Below, piece after piece: positions 26,116 through 37,091 of a DNA stretch of 64,000 nucleotides; within the stretch, counting starts at the first letter, position 1; the number at the start of each line of letters is the position of its first letter. The position numbers and the translations under genes are program-made. This stretch comes from Methanohalophilus portucalensis (GTDB taxonomy: Archaea > Halobacteriota > Methanosarcinia > Methanosarcinales > Methanosarcinaceae). The notes below the pieces were generated by a model. The model was not told the origin of the DNA, ran no database searches, and worked only from the letters and a program-made list of their open reading frames with translations. The DNA lies in assembly GCF_002761295.1 (NCBI RefSeq), contig NZ_CP017881.1, forward strand, positions 557,087-621,086. The letters are read 5' to 3'.

Positions 26116-26468
26116 TGTTTTTGGTCCAAAGCATTTATATACCTAATATGACATCATACAGCCCAAGCTGAGAATATAGTATGTAGATGATACATACTTC
26201 GCAGGTAGGCAAAAAGTGTGGAAATGTAGGATTTAACATAGACCATCAGTGGGCCAATTCAATGAAAGCCCCCATACATGCGCGTTGTGTATGTGTGGAT
26301 GGTAGATGTGTAAATCTTTTTGTGATGATGTTGCAGTATTGCTGCTCCTATCCGCATAACGTAGAATATCCATGTTGAGCTCAAACCTTGATAGGTAGCC
26401 CAACACACTTTTTTGTTAATTCAACCTGCGTAAGCGATTGAACATAAAAAAATTCAAGGAGAATACAA
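26116..26468 (+). promoter_or_regulatory. Long leader of the ribosomal protein operon
   Basis: This 353-bp gap holds no convincing gene. TTTATATAC at 26134-26142 can act as a TATA box in either direction; for the plus strand, transcription would start near 26162 and leave a leader of about 307 nt before rpl3. The leader begins with a hairpin: AGTATGTA-GATGA-TACATACT (26178-26198) extended by CTGAGA/TCGCAG. A longer-range match pairs AAAAAGTGTG (26211-26220) with CACACTTTTT (26404-26413). The first gene has a clear AAGGAG ribosome site. Confidence 0.5.
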
Positions 26469-27482
26469 GTGCCAACAATACACAGACCAAGGCGAGGTTC
26501 TCTAGCGTTCAGTCCACGCAAAAGAGCAAAGAGCCACATCCCAAGGTTCAGGTCATGGCCTGAGGCTGAAGGTGAGCCAAAATTGCAGGGATTTGCAGGT
26601 TACAAGGTCGGAATGACCCATGTAATTATGATTGACGACGCCAAAAACAGTTTGACTGAAGGCGCTGAAATTGCCGTACCTGTTACTGTTATCGAAACAC
26701 CGCAGATTGGTATTGCAGCAATACGTGCCTATAAGGATACTCCCTATGGAGAAAAAACAATTTCAGAGGCATGGTCAGCAAACCTGGATGGCGACATTGG
26801 ACGCAGGATAAAGACTCCCAAAAATTACGATACGGAAAAATCACTTGAAAATATGGCTTCCATTGTGGAAGAAGGGAATGTTTCCGAGATTCGTGTGATC
26901 ACATATACAATCCCGTCTTCAGTAAATGGGATTCCAAAGAAGAAAGCAGATATTATGGAAACTGCAATTAGCGGTTCCGATGTAAAAGCCAAGTTTGAGT
27001 ATGCAAAGTACATACTTGGAAGCAAGGTTGGAATCTCTGATATCTTCTCGGAAGGGAATATCATCGATGTGGCCGCTATCACAAGAGGCTACGGTACTGA
27101 AGGGCCTGTGAAAAGATGGGGTATCCAGCTGGCAAAGAACAAACACTCTCGCCAGAGCAGTTTGCGTCAGGTAGGTACTCTTGGGCCATGGAATCCACCA
27201 CATGTAAGCTGGAGAGTTCCACAAATGGGCCAGGCTGGTTACCATCAGCGTACAGAGTATAACAAACGTATCCTGAAAGTATCTTCTGATGTTGACGAAG
27301 TAAATCCTGCAGGAGGATTTGTGAACTACGGCCTTGTCGGAGGAGATTATATCCTTGTAAAGGGTACTGTCCCCGGTCCATCAAAGAGACTTATCAGGCT
27401 CAGGGAACCAACCAGGCCAAAGACATCTGCTGTGGGAGAACCTCAGCTTATGCATATAAACACACAGTCCAGGCAGGGGTGA
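26469..27482 (+). CDS. rpl3: Ribosomal protein L3 (uL3)
   Basis: Large-subunit protein near the peptidyl-transferase centre and one of the first to assemble. 337 residues; begins at GTG with AAGGAG 7 nt upstream, protein start (M)[20 protein letters not shown]. The central loop around [24 protein letters not shown] is the conserved tip that reaches the active centre. First gene of the long ribosomal block; the L3-L4-L23-L2 order is universal. Confidence 0.97.
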   Translation: MPTIHRPRRGSLAFSPRKRAKSHIPRFRSWPEAEGEPKLQGFAGYKVGMTHVIMIDDAKNSLTEGAEIAVPVTVIETPQIGIAAIRAYKDTPYGEKTISEAWSANLDGDIGRRIKTPKNYDTEKSLENMASIVEEGNVSEIRVITYTIPSSVNGIPKKKADIMETAISGSDVKAKFEYAKYILGSKVGISDIFSEGNIIDVAAITRGYGTEGPVKRWGIQLAKNKHSRQSSLRQVGTLGPWNPPHVSWRVPQMGQAGYHQRTEYNKRILKVSSDVDEVNPAGGFVNYGLVGGDYILVKGTVPGPSKRLIRLREPTRPKTSAVGEPQLMHINTQSRQG

Positions 27483-27487
27483 GATAA

Positions 27488-28249
27488 ATGGTCACAGCAA
27501 ATATTCTTGATATTTCAGGTAATTCCAAAGGTGAAATAACCTTGCCCGATGTTTTCGAAGAGATTTACAGGCCGGATCTTATCAAAAGGACCGTGCTTTC
27601 TTCCCAGTCTAAGAGGTACCAGCCCTATGGTCCCAAGATGTATGCCGGAATGGAAACTTCTGCAGTCTCCTGGGGATCCGGGAGAGGTGTTGCTCAGATC
27701 CCAAGGCTTGTCAACGGAAGCCGGGTTGCAAGAGTTCCCCAGGCAGTAGGCGGAAGGCGTACCCATCCACCAAAACCTGAAGCTGACAGGACAGAGAAGG
27801 TTAACAAAAAAGAGAAACGTCTTGCAGTTCGCTCTGCAATAGCAGCTACAATTAATGCAGAACTCGTCAAAGGACGAGGTCATGTATGTGACGCTACCCT
27901 GCCTCTTGTAGCAGAAGATGCCCTGCAGGATGTTGAGAAAACAGCAGAAGTTATTAAATTCCTCGAAGCAGCAGGTGCTTATGATGATGTCCTGCGTGCC
28001 AAAAACAGCCGTTCCATCAGGGCCGGCAAGGGCAAGATGAGAGGAAGGAAATACAAAAACAAAAAGAGTGTTCTGATCGTTGCCGGTTCAGAAAGTCCAA
28101 TATTCCGCTCGGCACGTAATCTGCCAGGCGTGGATGTTACAACAGTAGATTCACTTTATACTGAATTACTTGCACCCGGTGCAAAGGCAGGACGACTGAC
28201 GGTATGGACAGAATCCGCAATATCCAGTCTGGAGGACATGTTCATATGA
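27488..28249 (+). CDS. rpl4: Ribosomal protein L4 (uL4)
   Basis: Large-subunit protein lining the exit tunnel, 253 residues, archaeal/eukaryal L4 type with the extended tunnel loop [20 protein letters not shown] and GGRRTHPPK. Starts 5 nt after L3 with GGTGAGAT in front and overlaps L23 by 4 nt, so translation is probably coupled. Confidence 0.97.
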   Translation: MVTANILDISGNSKGEITLPDVFEEIYRPDLIKRTVLSSQSKRYQPYGPKMYAGMETSAVSWGSGRGVAQIPRLVNGSRVARVPQAVGGRRTHPPKPEADRTEKVNKKEKRLAVRSAIAATINAELVKGRGHVCDATLPLVAEDALQDVEKTAEVIKFLEAAGAYDDVLRAKNSRSIRAGKGKMRGRKYKNKKSVLIVAGSESPIFRSARNLPGVDVTTVDSLYTELLAPGAKAGRLTVWTESAISSLEDMFI

Positions 28250-28494
28250 GCGCTATTAAATTCCCGTTCATCACCGAAAAAGCTATGACGCATATGGAGG
28301 ATAACAAACTTCAGTTTGTTGTCGATACCCGTGCCAACAAGAGCCAGATCAAGGAAGATGTGATAAAGATCTACGGTTTCCCCGTAAAGTCCGTTTGCAC
28401 AACGACAACGATGAAGGGAGAAAAAAAGGCTCTTGTCACATTTGATGAAGTAGATGCAGCACACGAGATTGCTACACGTATTGGTTTGATGTGA
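28246..28494 (+). CDS. rpl23: Ribosomal protein L23 (uL23)
   Basis: Protein at the tunnel exit that helps dock SRP and the Sec channel; 82 residues, typical for archaea. The ATG overlapping the L4 stop (ATGA) is chosen; earlier in-frame codons lie inside L4 and would add residues unlike the family. Conserved PFITEKAM and KDxVEK-like helices are seen. Confidence 0.95.
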   Translation: MSAIKFPFITEKAMTHMEDNKLQFVVDTRANKSQIKEDVIKIYGFPVKSVCTTTTMKGEKKALVTFDEVDAAHEIATRIGLM

Positions 28495-28505
28495 GGTGTT
28501 GATTT

Positions 28506-29219
28506 ATGGCAAGACGAATTATATCACAGAACAGGGGTCGTGGAACACCTACATACAGGGCACCTTCACATCGTTATAAAGCTGCTCTTAAGCATCCTTC
28601 AGTTGAAGAAGGCAGCACAATTTTTGCCGATGTGGTGGAAATTGTCCATGATCCAGCAAGATCCGCCCCTATAGCAAGGGTTTCCTTTGAAAGTGGCGAA
28701 GAACGTTTAATTCTCGTTCCGGAAAGTATCGGTATAGGGGATCGCATTGAATGCGGTATCTCTGCAGAGATCAAACAGGGTAACATCCTCCCGCTGGCTG
28801 AGATCCCGGAAGGAGTACCGCTCTGCAACATAGAATCCAAACCAAACGATGGTGGAGCTTTTGCTCGTTCATCCGGTGCCTATGCTACCCTTGTGGGTCA
28901 TGAAAGGAATAGGACAGTTGTCCAGCTTCCTTCAGGTGAAATGAAATGGCTGAATCCAAAATGCAGGGCCTCTATTGGGGTTGTTGCTGGTGGCGGACGT
29001 GCCGAAAAACCATTCCTGAAGGCCGGTAAGAAGTATCACAAGTTAAGATCCAGGGCAGCCAAGTATCCGAGAGTTTCCGGTATTGCAATGAATGTTATTG
29101 ACCACCCATTCGGTGGAGGTAACAGGCAACATCCAGGCAAACCAACTACCGTAGGCAGGAACGCCCCACCTGGCAGGAAGGTAGGACAGATTGCAGCCCG
29201 GAGGACCGGAAAGCGTTAA
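28506..29219 (+). CDS. rpl2: Ribosomal protein L2 (uL2)
   Basis: Large-subunit protein required for subunit joining and peptidyl transferase, 237 residues. The conserved C-terminal segment [20 protein letters not shown] includes the histidine implicated in activity. Good GAGGTG site 9 nt before the ATG. Confidence 0.97.
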   Translation: MARRIISQNRGRGTPTYRAPSHRYKAALKHPSVEEGSTIFADVVEIVHDPARSAPIARVSFESGEERLILVPESIGIGDRIECGISAEIKQGNILPLAEIPEGVPLCNIESKPNDGGAFARSSGAYATLVGHERNRTVVQLPSGEMKWLNPKCRASIGVVAGGGRAEKPFLKAGKKYHKLRSRAAKYPRVSGIAMNVIDHPFGGGNRQHPGKPTTVGRNAPPGRKVGQIAARRTGKR

Positions 29220-29232
29220 ATGAGGTGTATAT

Positions 29233-29646
29233 ATGGCTAAAAAATCTTCATCAAGGTTACCAAAGAGGAAAGGAGAATATACCTATCGGGGCAAATCTGT
29301 GGATGAGCTCAAGGAATTGAGTATTGAGCAATTCGCCGAACTTCTTCCCGCAAGGGAAAGGAGGACCATTCGCCGTGGGCTTCCCGATGGGCATAAAAAA
29401 GTCCTGGAGAAATTCAGGGCTGGAAAGGATAGTGTGCGAACCCACCACAGGTCAATGATAATTTTCCCTGAAATGGTAGGTAAGCAAATTGCAGTTTACA
29501 ACGGTAAAGAATTCGTAAGTGTAGATGTACAGCCTGAGATGGTAGGTCACAGGTTTGGAGAATTCGCACAGACAAGAGGCAGAGTTTCCCACGGAAGCGC
29601 TGGTGTTGGTGCAACCCGTTCCAGTAAATTCGTACCACTAAAGTAA
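29233..29646 (+). CDS. rps19: Ribosomal protein S19 (uS19)
   Basis: Small-subunit head protein contacting tRNA at the A site, 137 residues with the archaeal N-terminal extension. Contains [20 protein letters not shown] and YNGKEFVSV. Preceded by GAGGTG. Confidence 0.96.
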   Translation: MAKKSSSRLPKRKGEYTYRGKSVDELKELSIEQFAELLPARERRTIRRGLPDGHKKVLEKFRAGKDSVRTHHRSMIIFPEMVGKQIAVYNGKEFVSVDVQPEMVGHRFGEFAQTRGRVSHGSAGVGATRSSKFVPLK

Positions 29647-29657
29647 GGTGATTGTTA

Positions 29658-30113
29658 ATGGCAAGAATTGATTATTCAACGGAACTTGAGCCAGCAACAA
29701 GTGCCAGAGCTATGGGTTCAGAGCTACATATCTCTCCCAAGAAATCACGTGAACTCTGTCGCGAGCTTAAAGGAATGCGTACTACATCTGCAAAGAATTA
29801 TCTTGGAGAGGTAATTGATTTCAAAAGGGCTGTACCATTCAGGAGGCACAATGACAGTCTTGGGCACAAGAAAGGTCCAATGGCAGCAGGTCGTTATCCT
29901 GTAAAAGTGGCTGCAGAAGTTCTCAAACTTTTAGAGAATGCTGAGAGCAATGCTGAATACAAGGGTCTTGATCCTTCTCAAATGTACATAAACCATGTTT
30001 CTACAAAGAAAGGCCGGGTTATCCATGGAATGCGCCCCAGGGCTCGTGGAAGGGCTACCCCCAAGAATACGGAAACCGTAAATATCGAAATTATTCTGAG
30101 CGAGGTGCGCTAA
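29658..30113 (+). CDS. rpl22: Ribosomal protein L22 (uL22)
   Basis: Tunnel-lining large-subunit protein, 151 residues. ATG chosen after AAGGTGATT; a TTG two codons earlier keeps the frame but is weaker. The archaeal hallmarks [16 protein letters not shown] and [12 protein letters not shown] are present, and the C-terminal beta-hairpin arm [12 protein letters not shown] faces the tunnel. Confidence 0.95.
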   Translation: MARIDYSTELEPATSARAMGSELHISPKKSRELCRELKGMRTTSAKNYLGEVIDFKRAVPFRRHNDSLGHKKGPMAAGRYPVKVAAEVLKLLENAESNAEYKGLDPSQMYINHVSTKKGRVIHGMRPRARGRATPKNTETVNIEIILSEVR

Positions 30114-30114
30114 A

Positions 30115-31059
30115 ATGGCAGTAGAGAAGAAATTTGTTGAGGATGGCTATGTGAAAGCCTCACTTGATGAATATTTCGCAAACCAGCTGAGTCGGGCCGG
30201 TTATGGCGGCATGGAGATCAATCGAACCCCTATGGGGACACAGATTGTTGTTTATTCCGAAAAACCCGGTATGGTTATAGGGAAGGCCGGAAAGGTCATC
30301 CGTCGGCTCACAAGAGATGTCGGGCGCCTTTATAATCTTGATAACCCTCAGATTGATGCACAGGAAGTAAAGAGGCCGGAACTGAATGCCCAGATGATGG
30401 CAACACGGCTTGCTTCTTCCATTGAACGTGGCTGGTATTTCAGGAAAGCAGGTCACAATGCAATGCGTGCCATTATGAATTCCGGTGCTCTTGGGTGTGA
30501 AATAATCCTCTCCGGGAAGGTTACAGGTGCAAGGTCAAGGGTCGAGAAAATGGTAAATGGCTATATCAAACATGCAGGAAAACCTGTTGATGATATTGTG
30601 GACGAAGGGTTCGCAGTAGCCGTTAAAAAACTTGGTACAATTGGCTGTAAAGTGAGAATTATCCATCCGGGTGCTGTGTTGCCAGATTCCTACCACCTTA
30701 GGGAGGTTGTGGAAGAGGCAGTTGCAGAAGTTGCTCCTGAAGAAGCTGAAAGTGCTGGCGTTGAAGAACTTGTGGAAGCAGAAGCAACCGGTGAAGTTGC
30801 AGAAGCTGAGGATGTTGAATCCACTGAAGAAGCAACAGAAGCAAAAGCTGCTGAAGAAGTACCTGAGGCAGAACCGGAAGTTAAAGCAGAATCCGAAGAA
30901 GTTGAATCAACCGAAGGCTCCGAAGAAAATGTCCCGGAACCAGAAGATGAACAACTCCCAGGTGAGCAGCGCCGGCTTGTTGAAGGTGTATGGCAACATA
31001 AGCATGAAGAACATGATTACTGGCATCCCATGGCACGTGTCCATAGGGGGGATAACTGA
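30115..31059 (+). CDS. rps3: Ribosomal protein S3 (uS3) with a long acidic tail
   Basis: mRNA-entry protein with a KH domain (VIGKAGK at about 54-60). Residues 1-197 are the standard archaeal core. From about residue 198 to 281 there is an Ala/Glu/Val-rich acidic tail with hardly any basic residues, then a basic His-rich end ([21 protein letters not shown] region). Such tails occur in halophilic and methanogenic archaea and vary in length; this one makes the protein 314 residues. Overlaps L29 by 1 nt. Confidence 0.95.
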   Translation: MAVEKKFVEDGYVKASLDEYFANQLSRAGYGGMEINRTPMGTQIVVYSEKPGMVIGKAGKVIRRLTRDVGRLYNLDNPQIDAQEVKRPELNAQMMATRLASSIERGWYFRKAGHNAMRAIMNSGALGCEIILSGKVTGARSRVEKMVNGYIKHAGKPVDDIVDEGFAVAVKKLGTIGCKVRIIHPGAVLPDSYHLREVVEEAVAEVAPEEAESAGVEELVEAEATGEVAEAEDVESTEEATEAKAAEEVPEAEPEVKAESEEVESTEGSEENVPEPEDEQLPGEQRRLVEGVWQHKHEEHDYWHPMARVHRGDN

Positions 31060-31262
31060 TGGCAATCCTTCGTGTAAAGGAAATCAGGGATATGTCTCCC
31101 AATGAAAAAGTGGATGAACTTGAAAAACTCATGAATGAGCTTATCAAGGAACGTGCCCTTTCCTCTGCAGGTGGCGCGCCTGAAAATCCCGGTCGTATAA
31201 AGGAACTCAGAAGGACGATTGCGAGAATAAAAACCATCCAGAGGGAAATGAAGGAGATATAA
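31059..31262 (+). CDS. rpl29: Ribosomal protein L29 (uL29)
   Basis: Small two-helix protein at the tunnel exit, 67 residues, starting on the last base of the S3 stop. Begins [17 protein letters not shown] and has the conserved [13 protein letters not shown] helix. In many euryarchaea a SUI1/eIF1 gene follows; none is present here. Confidence 0.95.
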   Translation: MAILRVKEIRDMSPNEKVDELEKLMNELIKERALSSAGGAPENPGRIKELRRTIARIKTIQREMKEI

Positions 31263-31263
31263 A

Positions 31264-31572
31264 TTGGATATATCACCCCAAAACCTGATCTATCACGAAT
31301 TGATAGGACTGATGGTTGAGGTGGTTGATTCTACCAATAAATATCTTGCAGGCATTAATGGAAAAGTAGTTGATGAGACACGGAACATGTTGGTAATCGA
31401 GGTCGAGGATATGTACGAAAAACAAGTACCAAAAAAAGGTTCCACATTTGTGTTTCATCTTCCAGTTGGTTCTGGATGTTCCCCGGCTACATCAGTAGAG
31501 GTCGGGGGCACCCTCTTGCTCTCACAACCCGAAAACAGGACCAAGAATATCAGGAAATTACGCATGAGGTAA
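31264..31572 (+). CDS. rnp1: Ribonuclease P protein component 1 (Pop4/Rpp29)
   Basis: Archaeal RNase P subunit that supports tRNA 5' processing, 102 residues, Sm-like beta barrel. Sequence elements [30 protein letters not shown] and [10 protein letters not shown] match the family. It begins at TTG one base after the L29 stop. Its place inside the ribosomal operon between L29 and S17 is the usual euryarchaeal arrangement. Confidence 0.92.
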   Translation: MDISPQNLIYHELIGLMVEVVDSTNKYLAGINGKVVDETRNMLVIEVEDMYEKQVPKKGSTFVFHLPVGSGCSPATSVEVGGTLLLSQPENRTKNIRKLRMR

Positions 31573-31577
31573 TAATC

Positions 31578-31907
31578 ATGGCACGAAACATTGGATTGGA
31601 TGTTCCTGAGCCTTCCGAAGAATGTGACGACGTAAATTGTCCTTTCCATGGCACTCTTCCCGTAAGGGGACAGGTGTTGTCTGGAAAGGTAGTCAGTGAC
31701 AGTATGGACAGGACAGTTGTAATCCAGCGAAAATATGATAAATTCATCAATAAGTACCAGAGGTACGAGAAACGTCAGTCAAAGATACATGCTCATAATC
31801 CTCCTTGCATTGATGCAAAGGAAGGGGACATTGTAACAATAGCAGAATGCCGTCCCCTGAGCAAGACCAAAGCTTATGTAGTTGTTAAGGCGGAGGCACA
31901 GGTATGA
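31578..31907 (+). CDS. rps17: Ribosomal protein S17 (uS17)
   Basis: Small-subunit primary binder of 16S rRNA, 109 residues. ATG with GAGGTAAT upstream is used; earlier in-frame codons lie within rnp1. Core OB-fold segment [20 protein letters not shown] is clear; N-terminal [10 protein letters not shown] is typical of archaea. Overlaps L14 by 4 nt. Confidence 0.95.
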   Translation: MARNIGLDVPEPSEECDDVNCPFHGTLPVRGQVLSGKVVSDSMDRTVVIQRKYDKFINKYQRYEKRQSKIHAHNPPCIDAKEGDIVTIAECRPLSKTKAYVVVKAEAQV

Positions 31908-32302
31908 AAGGAATGCGTTCCAGTGTCCCCAAATGCCTTAATGCCGGTGCACGTATCGACTGTGTCGACAATACCGGTGCAAGGACTGTGGAAATTATTT
32001 CTGTCAAGAAATACCGTGGTGTGAAAAACCGTCAGCCAAAAGCAGGTCTAGGCGATATGTGTGTTGTCTCTGTCAAGAAAGGAACTCCTGAAATGAGAAG
32101 GCAGATCCTCCACGCAGTAGTTGTCAGGCAGAAAAAAGAATTCCGCAGGCCGGATGGAACCCGGGTTAGCTTTGAGGATAACGCAGTGGTAATTACAGAT
32201 CCCACCGGTTTCCCCAAAGGAACAGACATTAAGGGCCCTATTGCCAGGGAAGTCGCAGAACGTTTCCCCAAGATAGGGACTACAGCATCAATGATTGTGT
32301 GA
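31904..32302 (+). CDS. rpl14: Ribosomal protein L14 (uL14)
   Basis: Large-subunit protein at the intersubunit bridge, 132 residues. [21 protein letters not shown] and the C-terminal [14 protein letters not shown] are diagnostic. Start overlaps the S17 stop (ATGA). Confidence 0.96.
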   Translation: MKGMRSSVPKCLNAGARIDCVDNTGARTVEIISVKKYRGVKNRQPKAGLGDMCVVSVKKGTPEMRRQILHAVVVRQKKEFRRPDGTRVSFEDNAVVITDPTGFPKGTDIKGPIAREVAERFPKIGTTASMIV

Positions 32303-32312
32303 GGTAATCAAT

Positions 32313-32666
32313 ATGGTGTCAAAACAGCCAAGAAAACAGAGAAAGGCACGTGGCACTGCCCCTCTCCACGTCAAACAAAAATACATGAAGGCTCCTCTTT
32401 CCAAGGATCTGCGTTCCAAGTATGGACGCAATGCAACTGTAGCGGTAGGCGATACCGTGCAGGTAATGCGTGGTGACCATGCAGGAACAAAAGGATTGGT
32501 AGAAGGTGCTTCTCTAAAAAGTGGAATGATTGTGATGGAGGGTGTCTACGTCACCAAGGCAGATGGGACTGAAGTACCCAGGCCACTTTATCCTTCAAAT
32601 GTAATGATTACATCACTGGATTTGAAAGATAAGCAGAGAGAATCAAGATTACTAAAGAGCAGGTGA
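32313..32666 (+). CDS. rpl24: Ribosomal protein L24 (uL24)
   Basis: Assembly-initiator protein of the large subunit, 117 residues. ATG 32313 follows GAGGTAATC; an in-frame codon six residues earlier overlaps L14 and is less likely. KOW motif [16 protein letters not shown] is present. Confidence 0.94.
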   Translation: MVSKQPRKQRKARGTAPLHVKQKYMKAPLSKDLRSKYGRNATVAVGDTVQVMRGDHAGTKGLVEGASLKSGMIVMEGVYVTKADGTEVPRPLYPSNVMITSLDLKDKQRESRLLKSR

Positions 32667-32670
32667 TAGT

Positions 32671-33381
32671 GTGGGCAAACATCAAAAGAGAATATCTGTC
32701 CCGAAGAGCTGGCAGATATCCAAGAAATCTAGAAAATGGATAACCTCTACCAGGCCAGGCCCTCACAGCAAAGACCAGAGCGTACCTCTTGCCATAGTGC
32801 TGCGTGATATGCTTGGCATAGTGGATAACAGGGCAGAGGCAAAAAGAGTCCTTTCCGAAGGGAAAGTTCTGGTTGACGGTGTAGTAAGGAAAGATGTTCG
32901 TTTCCCCGTAGGGATAATGGATATTATTACCATACCTTCCGATAACACTTCATACAGGGTTTTGCTTGACAGAATGGGAAGGCTTTCCCTCCAGAAAATG
33001 GACGGTATTGAGGAAAAGAAACTTTGCAGAATTGACGGAAAGACCTGCATAAAAGGTGGCAAGTTACAGCTTAATCTGGACGACGGGTCCAATGTGCTTG
33101 GATCAAATAATTACAACAGGAAGGATTCTGTAGTGATGTCCATTCCAGATAAAGAGATCCTCAAGCACATCGAATACAAAGAAGGTAATCTTGCCCTTAT
33201 TGTAGGCGGTAGCCACACCGGAGAGGTCGGCAAGATCGCTGAGATAAACACTGTTCTCAGTTCCAAGAAGAATACGGTCTCCATTTCAGGAGAAACCGAT
33301 TTTGAAACAATTGAGGATTATGTTTTTGTAATTGGCGAAAACGAACCTGAAATTACAATGGGTGGTGAGCTGATTGACTAA
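32671..33381 (+). CDS. rps4e: Ribosomal protein S4e (eS4)
   Basis: Archaeal/eukaryal small-subunit protein, 236 residues, starting at GTG after GCAGGTGAT. S4 RNA-binding domain ([20 protein letters not shown]) and a KOW motif near residue 170-190. It overlaps L5 by 8 nt if L5 begins at TTG. Confidence 0.95.
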   Translation: MGKHQKRISVPKSWQISKKSRKWITSTRPGPHSKDQSVPLAIVLRDMLGIVDNRAEAKRVLSEGKVLVDGVVRKDVRFPVGIMDIITIPSDNTSYRVLLDRMGRLSLQKMDGIEEKKLCRIDGKTCIKGGKLQLNLDDGSNVLGSNNYNRKDSVVMSIPDKEILKHIEYKEGNLALIVGGSHTGEVGKIAEINTVLSSKKNTVSISGETDFETIEDYVFVIGENEPEITMGGELID

Positions 33382-33883
33382 TCCCATGAAAGATCCCAGA
33401 GTTGACAAAGTAGTTGTCCATATGGGTGTAGGAGAGAGTGGTCAGCATCTTGTGGATGCAGAAGGAATATTGTCAACTATTACCGGACAGGGAGTTGTCA
33501 GATGTTATTCCAGAAGAACCATGCCTTCCTTTGGTATCAAAAAGCATGAACCAATAGGATGTAAAGTAACCCTCAGGGGAAAGAATGCAGAAGATTTTCT
33601 TTCAACGTCGATTGACATTATTGAGAAAAAACTTTCTGCTTCCCAGTTTGATAATGATGGAAACGTGGCTTTCGGAATCGAGGAGCACACTGATTTCCCT
33701 GGAATGAGATACGATCCGAATATTGGTATCTTTGGAATGGACATAAATGTCATAGTTAACCGTCCGGGTTACAGGGTCAAGAAAAGGCGTGCTTCAAAAC
33801 ATAAAATCTCCAGTTCACATAAAATAACAAAGGATGATTCAATTTCATTCTTCAAGGAGAAATATGCGGTGGAGGTCGTATAA
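33374..33883 (+). CDS. rpl5: Ribosomal protein L5 (uL5)
   Basis: Large-subunit protein binding 5S rRNA, 169 residues. Start at TTG is preferred since GGTGGTGA lies 5 nt before it, whereas the next ATG (33386) has no site at the right distance. Conserved [17 protein letters not shown] and the P-site loop region [19 protein letters not shown]. Its stop shares a base with the S14 start. Confidence 0.95.
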   Translation: MTNPMKDPRVDKVVVHMGVGESGQHLVDAEGILSTITGQGVVRCYSRRTMPSFGIKKHEPIGCKVTLRGKNAEDFLSTSIDIIEKKLSASQFDNDGNVAFGIEEHTDFPGMRYDPNIGIFGMDINVIVNRPGYRVKKRRASKHKISSSHKITKDDSISFFKEKYAVEVV

Positions 33884-34035
33884 TGGTACAAACCAAGAAA
33901 AGTTTTGGACGTGGTGCCAGCGAGTGCAGAAGATGTGGTCGTAAGCAGGGATTGATCCGTAAATACGGCATCTACCTTTGCAGGCATTGTTTCAGGGAAG
34001 TAGCCCATGAAATGGGTTTTGAAAAATATACATGA
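33883..34035 (+). CDS. rps14: Ribosomal protein S14 (uS14), zinc-binding form
   Basis: Only 50 residues and therefore easy to miss. The zinc site is Cys15, Cys18 (CRRCG), Cys33 and Cys36 (CRHC). The sequence starts [19 protein letters not shown] and ends GFEKYT. The ATG begins on the last base of the L5 stop (TAATG), indicating translational coupling, and S8 follows 11 nt later. Gene order L5-S14-S8 is the standard archaeal one. Confidence 0.96.
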   Translation: MVQTKKSFGRGASECRRCGRKQGLIRKYGIYLCRHCFREVAHEMGFEKYT

Positions 34036-34046
34036 GGTGATTGATT

Positions 34047-34439
34047 ATGGTATTATTAGATCCTCTTGCAGATGCTTTGTCGGTAATTAAGAATGCAGAA
34101 TCCGTAGGTAAACAGGAATGTACCGTCAAACCTGCATCAAAACTGATTGGCAACGTCCTGAAAGTAATGAAAGAATCCGGATATATCGGTGAATTTGAGT
34201 TTGAAGATGACGGCAAAGCTGGTCTCTATAAGGTTGAACTTGCCGGAAGGATAAACAAATGTGGTGCTATCAAACCCAGACATTCAGTAGGTGCTGAAGA
34301 CCTCGAAAAATGGGAAAAGCAATTTCTTCCTGCAAGAAACTTCGGTACATTAATTCTTACGACTCCTGCTGGGGTAATTTCCCAGTACCAGGCACGTGAG
34401 CAAAATGTCGGAGGTCAGCTCCTTTCATTTGTCTACTGA
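34047..34439 (+). CDS. rps8: Ribosomal protein S8 (uS8)
   Basis: Central-domain small-subunit protein, 130 residues. ATG after GAGGTGATTG chosen over a TTG two codons upstream. [14 protein letters not shown] at the N-terminus and [20 protein letters not shown] at the end are diagnostic. Confidence 0.96.
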   Translation: MVLLDPLADALSVIKNAESVGKQECTVKPASKLIGNVLKVMKESGYIGEFEFEDDGKAGLYKVELAGRINKCGAIKPRHSVGAEDLEKWEKQFLPARNFGTLILTTPAGVISQYQAREQNVGGQLLSFVY

Positions 34440-34457
34440 AGATAAGGGGAAGTTGAT

Positions 34458-34988
34458 ATGGTTAAAGAAACGAAAAAGGCAATCCCAATCCCTGAAGGTG
34501 TGACAGTTTCCTATGAAAATAAGGTATTCACCGCCTCAGGAGAAAAAGGAACCAATACAAAGCGTCTCTGGTATCCCGGGATCACTATTACCGTTGATGA
34601 ATCTGAAGTAACTGTGGATTGTCAGTCCGTAAGGAAAAGGCAAAAAGCAATGGTCGGAACCTATGCTTCTCACATAAGCAATCTTATGGATGGTGTTGTC
34701 AATGGTTTTGAGTATAAGATGAAAGTCGTTTACTCTCACTTTCCAATGCAGCTTAAAGTGGAAGGAGATAAATTGCTTATCAATAATTTCCTTGGTGAGA
34801 AAAGAGCAAGGGTTTCCAGGATAATTGGTGAAACCAAAGTCAAAACCAGCTCTGATGAAGTGACGATTACTGGCATCAACAGGGAAGATGTAGGACAAAC
34901 TGCTTCCAATATGGAACAGATTACCCGCATCAAAGCTTTTGATCCCCGTGTATTCCAGGACGGATTATATCTTATTGAGAAGAGTTGA
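34458..34988 (+). CDS. rpl6: Ribosomal protein L6 (uL6)
   Basis: Two-domain large-subunit protein near the factor-binding site, 176 residues. Archaeal segments [20 protein letters not shown] and the C-terminal [20 protein letters not shown] are clear. Confidence 0.96.
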   Translation: MVKETKKAIPIPEGVTVSYENKVFTASGEKGTNTKRLWYPGITITVDESEVTVDCQSVRKRQKAMVGTYASHISNLMDGVVNGFEYKMKVVYSHFPMQLKVEGDKLLINNFLGEKRARVSRIIGETKVKTSSDEVTITGINREDVGQTASNMEQITRIKAFDPRVFQDGLYLIEKS

Positions 34989-35002
34989 GATAGGTGGTCT
35001 TA

Positions 35003-35428
35003 ATGGAAGAGAATACTGATTTAAAATGTGGGCTTTTCGAAGATGCTGAATGTAAAAGGCTTTTTAAGGCACGCAGAATCCAGAAAAGTAAAAAACCCAC
35101 TTTCAAAAGAGCGGGTTCCCACAAATTCAAGCGTCTTGATTCCAACTGGAGACGTCCCAGAGGTTTACAGGGCAAACTGCGTAGACATTATGTTGCCAAG
35201 GGTGCTATTGCACAGGTAGGCTATGGAAGTCCCAAAACAGTAAAGGGATTGCATCCATCCGGCTTTGTAGAGGTGCTTGTGCACAACCCGGCTGATGTGG
35301 ATGATATCGATGCCTCCATACAGGCAATCCGTATATCTGGTAAAGTCGGCGGCAGGAAAAGAGCACTTATTGAATCCAAAGCGGATGAAATGGGTATAAA
35401 GATATTCAATCGCAAAGGAGGTCAGTGA
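35003..35428 (+). CDS. rpl32e: Ribosomal protein L32e (eL32)
   Basis: Archaeal/eukaryal large-subunit protein, 141 residues. ATG 35003 follows TAGGTGGT; a GTG three codons earlier is part of that ribosome site. Core [24 protein letters not shown] identifies the family. Confidence 0.94.
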   Translation: MEENTDLKCGLFEDAECKRLFKARRIQKSKKPTFKRAGSHKFKRLDSNWRRPRGLQGKLRRHYVAKGAIAQVGYGSPKTVKGLHPSGFVEVLVHNPADVDDIDASIQAIRISGKVGGRKRALIESKADEMGIKIFNRKGGQ

Positions 35429-35429
35429 G

Positions 35430-35876
35430 ATGACAAACCTCACCAACCAGCGCAGGATTGCATCTAAAGTCTTAGGATGCGGACTGCACCGTGTCTGGCT
35501 TGACCCCGAAGCATTGGAAGATATCGCTGCTGCGATCACAAGGGAAGATATTCGTGAACTTGTTGAAAGTGGTAATATTAAGTCTGCACCGGTAAAAGGT
35601 GTAAGTCGCGGCAGGGCTCGTGCCAGAGATGCCAAGAGGAAATATGGTCACAGAAAAGGTCATGGATCCAGAAAAGGTAAAAAAGGTGCAAGGAACCCTC
35701 GTAAAGAGCAATGGATGAAAAAGATCCGTGCACTTCGTCGAAGGCTCAAAGAACTTCGTGATGATGGTACACTCGACAGATCCACCTATTGTAAGGTTTA
35801 CAGGAAAGCCAAAGGTGGGGAATACAGAAGTGTTGCTCATCTTGAAGCTCACCTCGATATCGGAAAAGATGAATGA
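35430..35876 (+). CDS. rpl19e: Ribosomal protein L19e (eL19)
   Basis: Basic large-subunit protein forming an intersubunit bridge, 148 residues. Begins one base after the L32e stop; GGAGGTCAGTGAG lies upstream. Segments [20 protein letters not shown] and the Arg/Lys-rich [18 protein letters not shown] are diagnostic. Confidence 0.96.
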   Translation: MTNLTNQRRIASKVLGCGLHRVWLDPEALEDIAAAITREDIRELVESGNIKSAPVKGVSRGRARARDAKRKYGHRKGHGSRKGKKGARNPRKEQWMKKIRALRRRLKELRDDGTLDRSTYCKVYRKAKGGEYRSVAHLEAHLDIGKDE

Positions 35877-35922
35877 GTATTGATTAAAATGAATTTACAT
35901 ATTATATGTTGGAGGATAAATC

Positions 35923-36444
35923 ATGGCAACAGGCCCCCGTTATAAAGTTCCTTTCAGAAGACGAAGGGAAGGGCGTACTGATTATCACCAACGTCTGAGA
36001 TTGCTCCTTTCAGAAGAGAATCGTCTTGTTGTTAGGAAAAGTATTAGGAATGTCAGGATACAGCTGGTAATTCCAAATAATGAAGGAGACGAAACTCTTG
36101 TCTCCGCAATTTCAGGCGAATTGGGCAAATACGGTTATGAGGGATCTACCAGCAACACCACCGCGGCTTATCTTACAGGCTTGCTTTTTGGAAATAAAGC
36201 GCTTGCTGAAGGCTATGAAACAGGTGTTCTGGATATTGGATTACAATCTCCCTCTGCCGGTTGTAAAGTCTATGCAGCTCTTAAAGGTGTAGTGGATTCC
36301 GGAATGGATATCCCGCACAATCCTGCTGTATTCCCATCAGATGAGCGCATAAGTGGAGAACATGTGGCAGAATATCTTGAAGGATCAAATCTGCCAGAGG
36401 TTTTCGAGGCGACAAAAGAAAAGATCCTTTCGGATTTCAATTAA
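35923..36444 (+). CDS. rpl18: Ribosomal protein L18 (uL18)
   Basis: 5S rRNA-binding protein, 173 residues, archaeal length. Begins [42 protein letters not shown] is conserved. GGAGGATAAATC precedes the ATG. The 46-nt gap after L19e is the widest within the ribosomal block but shows no terminator. Confidence 0.96.
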   Translation: MATGPRYKVPFRRRREGRTDYHQRLRLLLSEENRLVVRKSIRNVRIQLVIPNNEGDETLVSAISGELGKYGYEGSTSNTTAAYLTGLLFGNKALAEGYETGVLDIGLQSPSAGCKVYAALKGVVDSGMDIPHNPAVFPSDERISGEHVAEYLEGSNLPEVFEATKEKILSDFN

Positions 36445-36453
36445 GGTGGTTAT

Positions 36454-37089
36454 ATGGCATATCAATATGAAGAAGATTGGGTTCCCCTTACAAGACTTGG
36501 CAGTCTGGTAGCTGAAGGACAGATAACTTCCATGGATGAAGCTATTGAGTCAGGTTTGCCAATCAGGGAATCTAATATTGTGGATATACTGTTACCCGGT
36601 CTTGAAGATGAAGTACTTGATATTAACATGGTCCAGAGGATGACTGACTCTGGAAGACGTGTCAAGTTCAGGGCAACAGTTATTGTAGGAAATGGTGACG
36701 GGTATGTGGGTCTTGGTCAGGCCAAAGACGGACAGGTTGGACCTGCTATCCGCAAGGCAATTCGCAATGCCAAGATGAACATTACTCGTGTAAAACGTGG
36801 CTGTGGTTCCTGGGAATGTGGTTGTGGACTTCCACACACTGTTCCTTCCGAGGTGCGTGGCAAAGCAGGCAGTGTTAATGTAGAACTCAAACCAGCTCCC
36901 AGGGGTCTTGGTCTTGCTGCAGGGGACACTGCAAGGAAAGTGCTTGAAAAGGCTGGTATCAAGGATGTCTGGACAAGGACCGAAGGTCAGACCAGGACTA
37001 CCCTCAATTTTGCCAAAGCAACTTACAATGCTCTCAAGCATACCGGTACAATTAGGGAACCTCTCAAAATGGAATGTAAGGAGGCCTGA
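36454..37089 (+). CDS. rps5: Ribosomal protein S5 (uS5)
   Basis: Decoding-fidelity protein of the small subunit, 211 residues. RNA-binding [21 protein letters not shown] and [14 protein letters not shown] segments are diagnostic. AAGGTGG precedes the ATG. Confidence 0.96.
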   Translation: MAYQYEEDWVPLTRLGSLVAEGQITSMDEAIESGLPIRESNIVDILLPGLEDEVLDINMVQRMTDSGRRVKFRATVIVGNGDGYVGLGQAKDGQVGPAIRKAIRNAKMNITRVKRGCGSWECGCGLPHTVPSEVRGKAGSVNVELKPAPRGLGLAAGDTARKVLEKAGIKDVWTRTEGQTRTTLNFAKATYNALKHTGTIREPLKMECKEA

Positions 37090-37091
37090 AA

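Noticed and set aside
26281..26360. Possible C/D box RNA in the ribosomal leader (GTGATGA near 26321)
   Set aside because: No well-placed D, D' or C' box and no closing stem were found.
30671..31105. Lys/Gln-rich 144-codon frame overlapping rps3 and rpl29
   Set aside because: It is a shifted reading of the acidic GAA-rich S3 tail.
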